Shown here one piece after another: positions 22,007 through 32,958 of a stretch of 64,000 bases of DNA. How positions within the stretch are numbered: the first letter of the stretch is position 1; every line of letters begins with the position of its first letter. The notes beneath the pieces are model-generated. The model did no database searches. It was not told the DNA's origin and saw only the letters and a list, made by a program, of their open reading frames with translations. A program made the position numbers and the translations under genes. This stretch comes from Reticulascus tulasneorum (taxonomy: Eukaryota; Ascomycota; Sordariomycetes; Glomerellales; Reticulascaceae), in NCBI GenBank assembly GCA_001557505.1, contig LSAX01000002.1:558001-622000 (forward strand). The letters run 5' to 3'.

Positions 22007-24173
22007 ATGGCAGAGTTCGCCGCATCTTTACTCGCACTCGTAGGAGCGGGCATCCAGACTGCTAAAGCTATCGACAAGGTGATCAAAGGTCTGAAGAACG
22101 CGCCAGATGAGCTTCTATCACTTGCAAACGAGATAGCTACCACAAACCAAGTAATCGATAGAGCTCGCCATGTTTTGGAGCAGCATCAATCTCGGCCCGG
22201 CGCTCAGCCACTCGCATTTGCAGCGCCTCCTGCCAACTTTGGTTATGTACTCGATCGAGCCAATGGTTACTACTTGCAGATCAAATGCAGCGTGGACAAT
22301 CTAAGACTAGATGCCAGGAAAGGGCTATTGAAACATGCCAATCGCCTCCTATGGCTGAAACGAAAGGAGGAGCTACTGAAGCTACAGTGCGGTCTTCGGG
22401 AATGCAGACAAGAGATAGTAGCCTTTGTAGGAATTGAGAATCTGTGAGCTTGTTACAAATCCCCAGCCAGATCTAACTGCTCATAAGAATATAGGCATCT
22501 TGTATCAAGGATTGCTGTTCAGCTAGACAAACTGAATGCTATGATGTCAACGGGGTCTGTCATAGTGGGCACAGCTTCGACAAGCAGTTCGAACTCCTCG
22601 ACCTCTTCTTTGGCTGTTCGTAATCCGCTCACTACGCAAAATTTCATCCCTCTCACCACCAAACACTCATGGAACATGCCCTTATGCGTATTTCCCGTGC
22701 GGATGCGTCTGTCACCGGCCCGTACGCACGTATTTCGAGTCAGGCGTTCTAGGTGCCTTGTTCCTTGGATCACGAGGGCCTTTATTTACAACGCCAGCAT
22801 GCACTGAACGGAAGTGCCGAGGCAAACTCGCATCGACTACTCGATTTACATACTACTTTCCTGCTTGGTATGTTCGTGGGGCAATAACAGTACTCTACTG
22901 TGGCTTTGGTCCTCAATTTTCTGTGCGCTTTGCGAACATCATTCCAGAAGACCACGATCTTTTCAGCTCCGCAAAGACAGGCGACTTGAAGAAGTTAAGG
23001 TACCTGCTTAGCTCCGGCCAGGCGTCACCGACAGATATCGACCATGATGGGGACGGTTTACTCATTTGCACACTCGAGTTGAAGGAATTTTCTTTAGAGA
23101 TGTGCAACTTCGTATACACCCTACCGGGCGTCGATCCACTTGCCACAAATCGATATGGCCAGTCATTTGTTTCGCTTGCCTGGCAGTTGGTTCTTAGTAT
23201 GGACCCGGAAACCCGGCATAATGATCCACTAGCATCTTGGATAGTTGGAATAATTTCGAAACACGACTACTTTGAGGAGCGGCAATTCAAAACTCTTCAC
23301 AAGATCGTCACGGACTGCTCGAGTATTCCACTTCTCAGCCAGCTAGAGACATCGACAGAGGGAATAGATGGGGCGGACGCATCTGGATGGACGCCATTGA
23401 TGTGGGCGACGTTTCGTCATAATGCAAAGGCCATACAGCATCTACTTGATTACCAGGCGGATGCCAGTTTGCTCAACAACGAGGGCCAACATGCCCTTCA
23501 CCTCGGAGCGTGGAGCTGGAATCCTGTGAAGGATGATATATCCGCCCAAGTCAAGGCGTGGGAGCGTCTTGTTGGCCATATCAAAGACATTGATCTCATC
23601 GATCGATATTCTTGGACACCTTTGATGTATGCTTCCGGTGCAGCTCGCAATGTACCACTCCTGAAGGCTCTTGTTAAAGCGGGTGCAGATGTCAACCTCT
23701 CTGGTCATGCTAAGCTCACACCGCTTCATTGGGCCGCGCAAGTAGACCGTTCTGAAGCGGTGAAATATCTCATTGAAGTTGGCGCCAACATTGATGCAGT
23801 CACCATCCATGGCAAGACTGCTTTACACCTTGCTGTGTCCGAAAACGCACATGATAGCCTCGGGATACTCTTAGAACTTGGGGCTGCTGAATCAGAGGTG
23901 CTTTGCAATGGCCTTACAGAGTCATTGCTTTTTGAAGCGGCGAGTTTCGCTGATGCGAAGACCCTTAAAGTACTTGCTGATATGAAGCTGCCAGATTTCA
24001 ACCTAGTTACTGCAAAGAATGAAGAGGGTCTCACGTTGCAGGAGGTCTTTAACGATGCACACGCTGAGTTCACCGAACCAGAGCTTTTACTGTGTTGGGG
24101 GAGTTTCCTAGACTCCCAGCTTGTTACATGGCATGACGCTATTGATGATACCCTGCTCTCTGGTGAGGCATAA
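22007..24173 (+). CDS. ankyrin-repeat protein with fungal N-terminal helical domain, apparent one-base frameshift
   Basis: Exon 1 is 22007-22443; a canonical 51-bp intron (TCTAAC branch) ends at 22494; exon 2 starts at 22495. The N terminus (MAEFAASLLALVGAGIQTAK) is the helical domain common to fungal STAND/ankyrin proteins. After a Ser-rich linker the conserved Cys block CGCVCHRPVRTYFESGVLGA and TTPACTERKC appear, but in the next reading frame (plus one). No acceptor site between them can repair this, so one base seems inserted or two lost between 22566 and about 22665. Downstream the frame is open to 24173 with about five ankyrin repeats (TPLMWATFRHNAKAIQHLLD, TPLHWAAQVDRSEAVKYLIE, TALHLAVSENAHDSLGILLE). 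Either a decaying gene, a programmed or missed event, or a sequence error. Function unknown. Confidence 0.7.
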
Positions 24174-24771
24174 TGTCTATATGTTCAGGAGGATTTCTAG
24201 AACGTTGTAAAACAGTAATGATTGGTTTTGAATGGAGTACGTGAGACAGAATCTTCAATTCGTTGAAAGAAGTTTATCTAAAATAGACTAGCGAATTGAC
24301 AAAGTTATCAGACAGCCCAACCCCTGGTTGGGATGAGACGAACGTCTGCTATTGGTGTTTATGAAGGCTTGCGAGAACACAGATATCCCAAGAAAGACCG
24401 CCTAGGTTAGTTTCAGCTTAAATTTGGATTGCTCAGCGTGGTGCATTTCGTTTGATACTGGCAAGGAGGGCAAACCTGACGGACTATTGTTGGTTGCGAG
24501 GTAATTAATTCTGTTAGCCTATCCCGCCTGGTCCCTGCTCTTTGGGAATTTACTGTTAAGTTTCAAGTTTGACCTGGTACCTTATATTTGTGTTCAGCGT
24601 ATAGAAAGATTTATAAACGCGTTACCGCTATACTGGCTGCATTTCCTTCCAAGTCTACTGGTGACTGTTTGCACTTGGTATGTCCCTCCGTCGGCCGACC
24701 CATCCCCACGGCAGCTGCACCGGGTTGAGTACAGCTCCCAAGTAGATATAGTGATCGTTTACACCGGAGTA
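24174..24771. other. intergenic (convergent 3' ends)
   Basis: Between the 3' ends of the ankyrin gene and the WSC-subtilase gene. No gene or repeat seen. Confidence 0.55.
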
Positions 24772-27700
24772 CTAATCCACGAGCTGGCCGCTTGCTTCAT
24801 TCCATAGGACAGGCGGGTACCAATAGTCCTCCGCTGGTTTATCAATTCGCTCCGGCCGTGAATGCGCCAACTCCACGAGGAGGTCCAGCACTCTCCGGGC
24901 AACCTCGCCGGGGACCTGTAACCGCTCATCATATTCTTCAAGAGAGAGAAAGTAAGCGGCGAGGCCCGCAACTAGCGAATATATCATTTTAGTGTTCATC
25001 CGATCCAATCGGTGAGATTGAAACCACTTACCCATTGGCGCGGCTATCGTTTTGAAGCCGAGTTAGCTAATCCGGCGTCTCCCATGTTTCGATATTCGAT
25101 GATTAGATGGACAGGCACTTACCGAACGATGTACCACTTTTCTTGACTCTAGTGCCCGCATCGGATGCGCATAAAACCTTCTGTCCTGGCGCCGAGACCT
25201 TCACAACGCCACCAGTTGCTGACCCTTGACTAAAAGATGCCCTGAAACCTTCAGGGGTGATGGCCCCTACCACGATGAGAGGGTGGGTCGCAACCATTGT
25301 GGCCACATCACTCGTCACCTCGTCACTCACATGCGCGGCCTATGTGGATGATGCAATGTCAGCTCCCAGCCGCGATGCGATGGTTAAAAGCTTATGGCCC
25401 GCGAGTTAAACCATAAAAGAAAAGGACCACGAATCTTACTTTGCAACCATCAATCTCCGTGGCACCCGGTTCGGGACGACAATTGCCCGATGACGCGACA
25501 ATTACAACATCCCAGCGCATGAGTTGGTCAAGAAGATCCGCGAACTGTGTCTTCGCCGCGCCTTTGAAGGAGATAACGAAAGACATGTTTATGACGGCCC
25601 ACCCGGGCCTTGCCCGACCTGGACGTTTTTTCTCAATGTCTTTTGATATCAGCCCTAAACCTAGGAACTGCACCGAAGGGTGTATATCCCTGATGTTTTC
25701 CGGGAGTTTGTTTTTGGGCCACTTGACATGCACCAGATCTGCATTCCTGGCAATCCCCAGAGTCTTGCCGACAGCCTTAGACGCGACGCTCGTGCCGTGT
25801 TTGCCAAAGCCCTCGGTCTTATCCCTCTCGATGGTGAAGTACCCAGGATAAATGGGATCGCCATTTTCATTCTCACCGGGATATAGAAATTCGATATCCC
25901 CGATCTCACTGAATTCCTAGAGTTTGCATGTTCGTCGTGAGCTCTTGAGAGATCATGCTTCGTGCGTGATGCTCACCTCGTGGTTGGTATTGATTCCCGT
26001 ATCAAACACGTATATGGTAGTTCCCTTGCCGGCAGCGCTAAGATAAGCATAGTCCGCCATTTCCTCGACGATCGGAGCGTCGAATCCGGGGCCTCCGGGG
26101 AACTGCGACACCGTTCTGAGGTCCCACGACGCCTCCGGCTGGTTGACCAGAACACTGTCCCGACGAATTACGGCATTGCTACTGTTACTGGGAGCTGTGC
26201 GCTCCATCAGTAAATCGGGAAACGTGTCCTCATCATCTGACATCTCCATATCATCAATAGAGCTGCTCGGCGTGTCCGATTCGACCCCTAGTATCTGAAT
26301 CCCGATTAGTACCAAATGCAACGCCGTGCTCAAGTCGCAGTACCTGTGACTATGTCAGCTCCAAATTCAGCGTGGGGTTTTCGCAGCCCATGGTACCTGT
26401 GAAAATTGCCTGTATTTGTCAACCAAAGCAGAGGTGAGAGGCACAATCCAAGCGGCAATGTGCCCGTCCGGTTTCTCGACTGCCTGCACGTTTCTGAAGC
26501 CGATGTCTTCTTCGAGCACTACAGCAAATTCCTTTTCCTCGAGGAACGAAGCGTCGAGGGATGGGAGTACTAGCCAAATGCTCGTCGTCGTGGACGTTGT
26601 CAGCGAGCTGGTGGTGGAGGTAGGGTCTGGTGACGGCGGAGGCGTACTGGGGCCTCCTGGTCCGCCGGATGATTCGCGGAGATACGTGACTAGGGAGAAC
26701 AGGAAGAGAACTACGGTGTATGGTAAGTTGAGTCAGTCCCCTCTTTCTCCATTTTCTTGGATTGGTACAGTCTTACATATGCCGGTAGCAATCACACCCG
26801 GTTTGCCTAGCTGGGTTCGCTGCGGAAAGTAGTGTGAGCTGGTCGGTGGTGAACGCCAGAGGATATACGCCAATAGAAATGCCAGGGAAAAAAGCCAGAA
26901 TACAGAGACACCCAAACATGGAAATGCAGGAACAAAAGTCCAGATAGATGTGAACCTGGAGAGTTGCCGAGACAAATGAGAAAACGAAACGCGGAATACA
27001 TACGATGAACACAAGCGTGACCAATGCGGCTGCTATGAAATTATCCACCAGCTCGAGCGCGGCGTCGGCCAACCAAGAGCAACCCGCTTCGATCTGTTGC
27101 AGGGCGTCATTGAGACCCGAAACTATTCGGCGAGCCCGTGTCAGAGTTGGAGAATTCATTGTAGCATGTTATAGAGCGGTGCTCTCTGAGAGGTGCTACT
27201 TACTCCAACCACCCCATTCGTCCCTCCGCGACTGTTCGATCTGCAGCATCTAGTTAGCTACCTGTTTCGACGACTATTTGGCATACCTCCAGAAAGCAGA
27301 AGACGTCCCGTCATCGGATTCATACCAGACGGTAACGATTAGTCACGGCCATGCGCGTATTCAAGAATTCAACTGCTGGGCCTGCAGAACATCAAGTTAG
27401 AAATGATTCTCGGGTTGCACCATTAGAGCTAGGTGCTTGGCACGCTATAATACGTACCGAAGGAAACCTGTGCGATCTGTTGTACAGTGCTGCATCCCAC
27501 ATCTATGGCCGCGAGCATCTGGGCCCTGGTGATCTGTCTTTTTCGTAAGGAGCCGAGCGGGAAATTATCGGTGTATTGCTGGAATAAGTCTGTCAGGTCT
27601 TCAATGGCTACCTGCATTTCCATAAGAATTTCTCCCAGGTTGTCCAAGAAGTTGGCAAGTTCTAGCCAGGTGGTGGCGTCCCATTCGAGATCTTCGTAAG

Positions 27701-28925
27701 CGATGATACGGTCCGCATTGCCGCAGTACTGCATGGGATTGCCCGCGCAGGGCAAGAGGCATTCCATCGGATCCGCCTGAATGGGGTTGACTGGTACATC
27801 TCCCCAGTAGCATTCTCTGTAGTCTCATGGTTAGATTTAGCTCTACCGATGCGATGAAAAGCACTGCACTGGACTGACCCGGAATATTCAACCCCGGCAT
27901 ACCGCCAGCCTTCTGCACTGGCAAGGTCAATACACTTTTCTATGGTCATTCCAGTTCCAGGAGTGAAATCTTCGGCTGCACCATCCTGGAGCACTCGAAC
28001 ATCCGGCGAGTCGAAGTAGCACCCTCGGATCTCGTAACTTCCCACCAGGTCGGGTACTTCTGGGCTTGGCGGTACTGTTGCCGTCGTGGAAGGGCCAACA
28101 ATAATTGTCGTCGTTGGCTCTGGGAACGAACTTAACGTTATCGTAATGCTTGGATTTACACTTGGAACCGACGAACTTGACGTCATGGTAATAGTTGGGC
28201 TTGGAGCCGATGTACTCAACGTTATCGTAATAGTTGGGTTTATACTCGGAATCGATGTACTTAGCGTTATTGTAATAGTTGGATTTGGGGTTGTAACCGA
28301 AGAACTTCCAGAGAGTGTTGAGAAACGCGTGGTTGAGATTGTGGGTAGAGGTGGTTCATTTGGGTCAATGCATCCATCCGGGCCACAAGTCTCCCCAGAA
28401 GGGCAAGCATTGCACGCCTCGCCAATGTCACATTGGCTATTTGGATTATTGCAGCATACAGTTCCAGGCGCGTAGCAATTACCATGGCTGCTCACGCGTT
28501 AGTTGCCATCTCTACATAATCTTGGCTGGTGTGTTTACTCACCAACATACTCCCCCGTTGCAACCTACGCCTTGAAACGTGCTCGGATTCAGCGCGCACC
28601 ATCCAAGCCATGGCGATGCACACGCAAGGGTACCTTCAAAGTTGAGGCATCTGTCTCCGAGGGGGCAGTATGCGGTTGTTGGACAAGTTTGCAGGTTGCA
28701 AAGCCATCCTTCTGGACAAGACGGATTTGTAGACGGTGCGCGAGGAGCGATGCCGGCTCTGGAGCCGAAGAACGGTTCATTGAAGATAACTGGTGGTCGC
28801 GGTCCCTGGGGGCTTCTTAGGCTGATCCCAGAAGACTCATGTGCAGGATCGCAAACGACGACTAAGCTATACAAGAGAATGAGACAAAAGGTGAACAACG
28901 TTCGCTTTGGAATTGAGGAAGCCAT
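24772..28925 (-). CDS. secreted Cys-rich/WSC/subtilisin-like (S8) fusion protein
   Basis: Thirteen exons close in one frame: 28925-28543, 28487-27879, 27816-27458, 27381-27326, 27249-27204, 27122-27004, 26819-26777, 26689-26397, 26294-25977, 25916-25440, 25339-25123, 25043-25032, 24971-24772, total 1043 aa. Order: signal peptide; Cys-rich domain (about residues 60-170, CPEGWLCNLQTC onward); Ser/Thr-Pro repeat linker (about 185-275); WSC domain (about 280-370, RGCYFDSPDVR to QYCGNADRI), a wall-polysaccharide-binding module; a helical region with a hydrophobic stretch (AAALVTLVFI); and a peptidase S8 domain from about 700. The catalytic triad is Asp734 (VFDTGIN), His782 (KHGTSVAS) and Ser972 (SGTSFAAPM, split over three exons), with oxyanion Asn887 (ASSGN). 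It is probably an active extracellular protease held at the wall. Exons 4-7 are least certain; two adjacent genes remain possible. Confidence 0.72.
28131..28290 (-). repeat. in-frame minisatellite coding the Ser/Thr-Pro linker
   Basis: Three and a part tandem units (28131-28175, 28176-28214, 28215-28259, 28260-28290) of 45, 39 and 45 bp, keeping frame. They encode repeats of the type NPTITITLSTSIPSI in the linker of the WSC-subtilase protein, a likely O-mannosylated spacer. Unit length differences are multiples of three, so selection has kept the frame. Confidence 0.8.
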
Positions 28926-29660
28926 TTCTGACAACGAGGTCCATGACTGACTGAAAGTTGCGAAATCCATTTGAGCTGATGAGAGATTGGCCGGGATACA
29001 TAGTTTCCTGGCGAGATGGTTGAGATCTAAGAGCGGTTCGTATGCAGGCCCAGAGCCTCAAAAGCGGCTAGTCCCGTCGCAACATGATGCCTGAATTCGG
29101 ATACAAGCTATCTGCCGTAGCCAATAATGCAATCCCCGAACCGACGAAATCAATAGTTCCGGGTTGGCCGCATAAGCCCCGTATGCGGCACCCGCGCAAA
29201 AACCTGCCGACTCCACCTCATCCAGACCACGAGGTTGTACGTTGATGACCATATATTCATGGTTTTGCGCCGTCAAGCATCTGTTGGCGAACGCCTTTGA
29301 GGCATTTCTCGCGAGCTGATTTCTTTCTTGGGAGTTGCTTCACAGGTCGCCAAGCATTTTGTTCTCTTTCCGGCCATGAGTGGCGCTGGAATATTGACTT
29401 CTGAACTGTCGCGATTAATAAGTGCGTCGTGCTGGATATGCGTGGCGCAGGGATTATTGGCGGCCAGACTGTGACGATTGGGCGATTGCGGCCTGGCACC
29501 CTTGCTATTGAACCCGTCCCGATGTCCAGAGGGCTCGACGAGCTTCTTGATAAGCCTTTCAGGCCGAAGGCCGACCTATATATTGTGCGTTTGGCTTACC
29601 CGCGGGAATCGAGCACCCAACTATCCCCGAAACAGGGTCTTTTCAGGTTCCGCTTGCACA
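28926..29660. promoter_or_regulatory. divergent promoter between WSC-subtilase and PL7 genes
   Basis: Separates two secreted multidomain genes read outward. An alternative in-frame Met for the WSC gene sits at 28970. A TATATATTG element at about 29577-29585 is some 80 bp before the PL7 ATG, and a CCCGCGGG palindrome lies at 29599-29606. No gene inside. Confidence 0.5.
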
Positions 29661-32147
29661 ATGTCCCTCAAACGGTTGATTTTCAGTCTCGTTCTATGGC
29701 TCTCCGCCCTCAATGTCTGGGTGGCAGGCCTGAATCCAAACTGTGCACCTGGTGGAAACTTTGACATGAGTCGCTGGAATCTCCAGCTGCCATTCGGCTC
29801 TCCTGGTAGCCCTGTGACAATTTCTAGCCGCGACTTGACAGGTTGCAGTGGTTATGAAGATGGTGGGCGCAGTTACTTCTACTCGGACAGCGGTGACGGC
29901 TCTCTACTCATGAAAGTTCCGGGCTCGCCAGAGTCTGCGGGCTGTGTTACTACGCCGAACAGTAGACATTGCCGTACAGAACTGAGAGAAGTTAACCCCG
30001 GGAGCTGGGATCCCCGGGCCGGGACGAACAGACTGAATGTGCTGCTCGAGGTGGAGCAGCCCGGATCCGAAACCGTTATTGGCCAGATTAAAATAGACGA
30101 CAGCATCTCGACAAAGCCTGTCTGTGAATTGTACTACAGTTCAAGCGGTGATATCAGAATGGGCGTGAGTCAGTCCAGAGCGGGAAATCAAATCCGGACC
30201 TATATTGCCAATATACCAGTTGGCCAGACATTCGCATACGAGATACGCTATGAGAGTAACGTTCTCGGTATCAGGATCAATAATGGTACCTTAAGGACGC
30301 TGAGCACATATAGCCTCAATGCGCCGAGGAGCTACTTCAAAGCCGGCAATTATAACCAAGGCAGCACGCCGTCAACGGTGCGGTTCTGGGGCATTTCGGT
30401 CCGGCACGCTGCCGGCACGAGTCCGGACGCGCCGGCGCCACCGCCACCACCAGGATCTACACCAACGTACCCTTCAATCCCAATAGGAGATGGAATCGGC
30501 CCGTTCAATGTTCTTTCAATGCTAGACCGTACCGCACCTCCACCCGCCGCGACGCCCACAGCCTGCGCCGCCCCTCGTCCGGAGGTGAGCTCTACCTCCA
30601 CGGTCACTCTGCAGTTTTTTTCGGACGACGGCTGCTGCAGCGCGTTCCAAACGACATCAATTGGCACGTTGGATTCTTGCCACAATAGCCATGTGGCGTT
30701 CCAGGCCATCAGACAAGCCGTTGGCGCAAACATGTTCGGACGGGGGATCAAAATCGTCGCTTACGCAAATACCAACTGCGGAGGCGCTGCCTCGGATTAC
30801 AAGTTGACCAATGCCGACCAGTGCTGGTTCAATTCCGGCACCACTCCGTACCGTAGTTTCATGATCACCACAAATCCCCCTAACGACGACCCCGATGCCC
30901 CACCCGTACCAACATCGGTGCCGGGAACATGCGACCCGGTGCCTCCGACCAATCCCTCCGCGAACACCATCAGCCTTCAGTTCTTCTCTAACAACTGCTG
31001 CACGAGGACTCAAAGATTCACCATCGGCGATCTTGGTAAATGCCACAATACAGGTCAAGATTTCAGGTCCTTCATGCAGACCGTCGGGACGAACCTCTTC
31101 GGCGATGGGATCAAGATCCGCACGTTCAGGGAAGCGGACTGCCGGGGAAGTTCGTGGTTCGCCTACGACCTCACAAACAGAAACCAGTGTTGGGGAGGTT
31201 ATTCCGTCGGACACAAGAGCTTCATGGTGCTCGACGACCAGGACTTTGTACAGCCGGGGACGGACTGCCGTTTTTCCCAACCAAATAACCAAAACGACTA
31301 CGGCATGACTGTTCAGCTCTTTTCAGGTACCCCTGCCGGAACACAGGGCCCTGGTTGCTGTGCGGCATTTCAGCAAGCCACGGTTTCGGGGAACAGCGGC
31401 TGCATCAACGCAAACCGCGAGATCAGAGGCGCCTCCATGGCGGTCGGGAGATTTATGTTCGGGAAGGGGACTAAACTTAAATTGTACGAGTTGAGGAATT
31501 GCGGCGGCAGCGCCGTGGAATATACGCTGTCGAACAACCCGGCTTGTATGGCAGCGGGAGCGCGGAGGTGGTACAGTTTTCGGGTAGAAACGCCCGCTGA
31601 TCAGGGAGGTGGCGAAGGCGGTTGTCTTCCGCAGCCTGGCAGCACGGGAGATCATCAAGTGGCCTTGAGACTTTGGGGCGGTAACTGCGGATGCTTCCCT
31701 CATTTGCAGGATGCCACCCTGAGCGGCCTATCTCGCTGCCAACAGCCCCTCTCGCCGTTCAACTCCTTCACCATGCGGGTCGGCGATGGGATGTTTGGGA
31801 GGGATATCCAGCTCCGTGTCTTTACAGACTCTAATTGCGGGTCTTCGTCATCACTATCACTCAGCCTGACGAACCGGCTGACCTGCCACGGCGGCAGGAC
31901 CTCTAGTCCCGTCTATCGCAGCTACATGCTTTGGAGGCAGCCTCTCCCGCGCCAACCTCCGCCACGGCCCCCAAGCCAGCCTCCTCCGCGACCGTCTATT
32001 TCGTGCACGTGCGAGACCCGCAACATCAATGGATGGTGCGGGAACATCGCGCAGATTCCCTTGTGCGGGTGCTATTGCTCCGACGGATGGTGGCATCGCC
32101 CTAGTTTTTGCAACTGTAATTGTCCTTACGACCAGACGTGCCGCTAG
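29661..32147 (+). CDS. secreted PL7 (alginate lyase 2-type) polysaccharide lyase with four tandem Cys-rich modules
   Basis: Single exon, 828 aa. A signal peptide (SLKRLIFSLVLWLSALNVWVAG) is followed by a catalytic domain to about residue 245. PL7 hallmarks are SRHCRTELREVN (the RTELRE active-site strand), GQIKIDD (the QIH/QIK strand) and SYFKAGNYNQG (the YFKxGxY strand). This family cleaves uronic-acid polymers by beta-elimination; alginate versus glucuronan cannot be told. After a Pro-rich linker come four homologous modules of about 90 aa (nucleotides about 30600-30873, 30963-31239, 31305-31593, 31651-31932), then a Pro/Arg linker and a 10-Cys tail. The modules share a CC or CGC pair, a central C, NMFGRGI/NLFGDGI-type turn, C.G and LTN motifs. 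Upstream Met codons in frame do not give a signal peptide, so 29661 is chosen. Confidence 0.88.
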   Translation: MSLKRLIFSLVLWLSALNVWVAGLNPNCAPGGNFDMSRWNLQLPFGSPGSPVTISSRDLTGCSGYEDGGRSYFYSDSGDGSLLMKVPGSPESAGCVTTPNSRHCRTELREVNPGSWDPRAGTNRLNVLLEVEQPGSETVIGQIKIDDSISTKPVCELYYSSSGDIRMGVSQSRAGNQIRTYIANIPVGQTFAYEIRYESNVLGIRINNGTLRTLSTYSLNAPRSYFKAGNYNQGSTPSTVRFWGISVRHAAGTSPDAPAPPPPPGSTPTYPSIPIGDGIGPFNVLSMLDRTAPPPAATPTACAAPRPEVSSTSTVTLQFFSDDGCCSAFQTTSIGTLDSCHNSHVAFQAIRQAVGANMFGRGIKIVAYANTNCGGAASDYKLTNADQCWFNSGTTPYRSFMITTNPPNDDPDAPPVPTSVPGTCDPVPPTNPSANTISLQFFSNNCCTRTQRFTIGDLGKCHNTGQDFRSFMQTVGTNLFGDGIKIRTFREADCRGSSWFAYDLTNRNQCWGGYSVGHKSFMVLDDQDFVQPGTDCRFSQPNNQNDYGMTVQLFSGTPAGTQGPGCCAAFQQATVSGNSGCINANREIRGASMAVGRFMFGKGTKLKLYELRNCGGSAVEYTLSNNPACMAAGARRWYSFRVETPADQGGGEGGCLPQPGSTGDHQVALRLWGGNCGCFPHLQDATLSGLSRCQQPLSPFNSFTMRVGDGMFGRDIQLRVFTDSNCGSSSSLSLSLTNRLTCHGGRTSSPVYRSYMLWRQPLPRQPPPRPPSQPPPRPSISCTCETRNINGWCGNIAQIPLCGCYCSDGWWHRPSFCNCNCPYDQTCR
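30600..31932 (+). repeat. four tandem protein-module repeats inside the PL7 gene
   Basis: Four diverged copies of about 270-290 bp. Each reads: hydrophobic strand (TLQFFSDDGCC, SLQFFSNNCC, TVQLFSGTPAG.., ALRLWGGNCGC), central Cys, turn (MFGRGIKI, LFGDGIKI, MFGKGTKL, MFGRDIQL), C.G (NCGG, DCRG, NCGG, NCGS), LTN/LSN and a closing aromatic strand (RSFMI, KSFMV, YSFRV, RSYML). I do not recognise a named domain; a carbohydrate-binding or crystallin-like role is inference. Confidence 0.8.
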
Positions 32148-32958
32148 CATCTTGAGTCTTTGTCGGGGATGCAGGCTAAAGACTGTGAAAGGGGGGAGGT
32201 GGGAAGAGGGCCTAGGGGGGATTGATAAGGGTGGCGGCTAGCAAGGAGATGTTGGCGTCTGGCCAACAATATTTTCAGAGATTGTTGGTAAGAGCCTTTT
32301 GACCTGCATATTCCCTGGTTTCATCTCAGTATCAAATTCTACTCTTACACGCTCATTTGATCGCTTTTATTTCGGCTTGAAGCATATAATATGCGTTCTA
32401 GTACTTTATTTACGTATAAGACACAACTGGAGCTGCAGTGTCGTCTTCGGGAATGCAGTCAAGAGATGGTACCGTGATGAAGTCTCGCGCCTGGTAGAGC
32501 AGCCCGCCGTTTGCCAGGCCGTGGAATATGTCAGTTAGGCGCTAATTCAGCGATGGACCAATTATTCTTGCTTGTTTCCTTATCTCCCACCTTTCAGCGG
32601 CGTTTGAATTTGTCTCTAGGCCCTCGCGTACGTGTGTGCCCCTGGAGTTGGGGGCGCCAGACCAACCATTTAAGCGCCCAAGCTGATGCAGGTCTGCCTA
32701 CCTTGACCTCCAAATCGGATTATGTTGGTGGTTCGAATAGCTGTGTTTCAAGGTTTTAGCCTCAATAATGTACGCTGCATTTGTTATACTGCGCCACTGT
32801 CTGCAAAATCCGATCCAGACTGTCGGTACCGAAATCCCCTGCAGATTATCAATTTTGGGAGAGATAAAGCAAGCGATTCCTCGATTTGAAGGCCCTGTAG
32901 ATCCTGCAGTTCTGTCTTTGCATGAAGCTCTAATACTGCTCCTCGAGATGTGCTCATA
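32148..32958. other. intergenic
   Basis: 3' side of the PL7 gene and promoter of the orphan membrane protein. Nothing recognised. Confidence 0.55.

Noticed and set aside
26733..27159. Continuous minus-strand frames in the WSC-subtilase middle region as separate small membrane proteins
   Set aside because: Splicing with phase-compatible borders joins the flanking exons through this stretch, so most of it is better read as introns.
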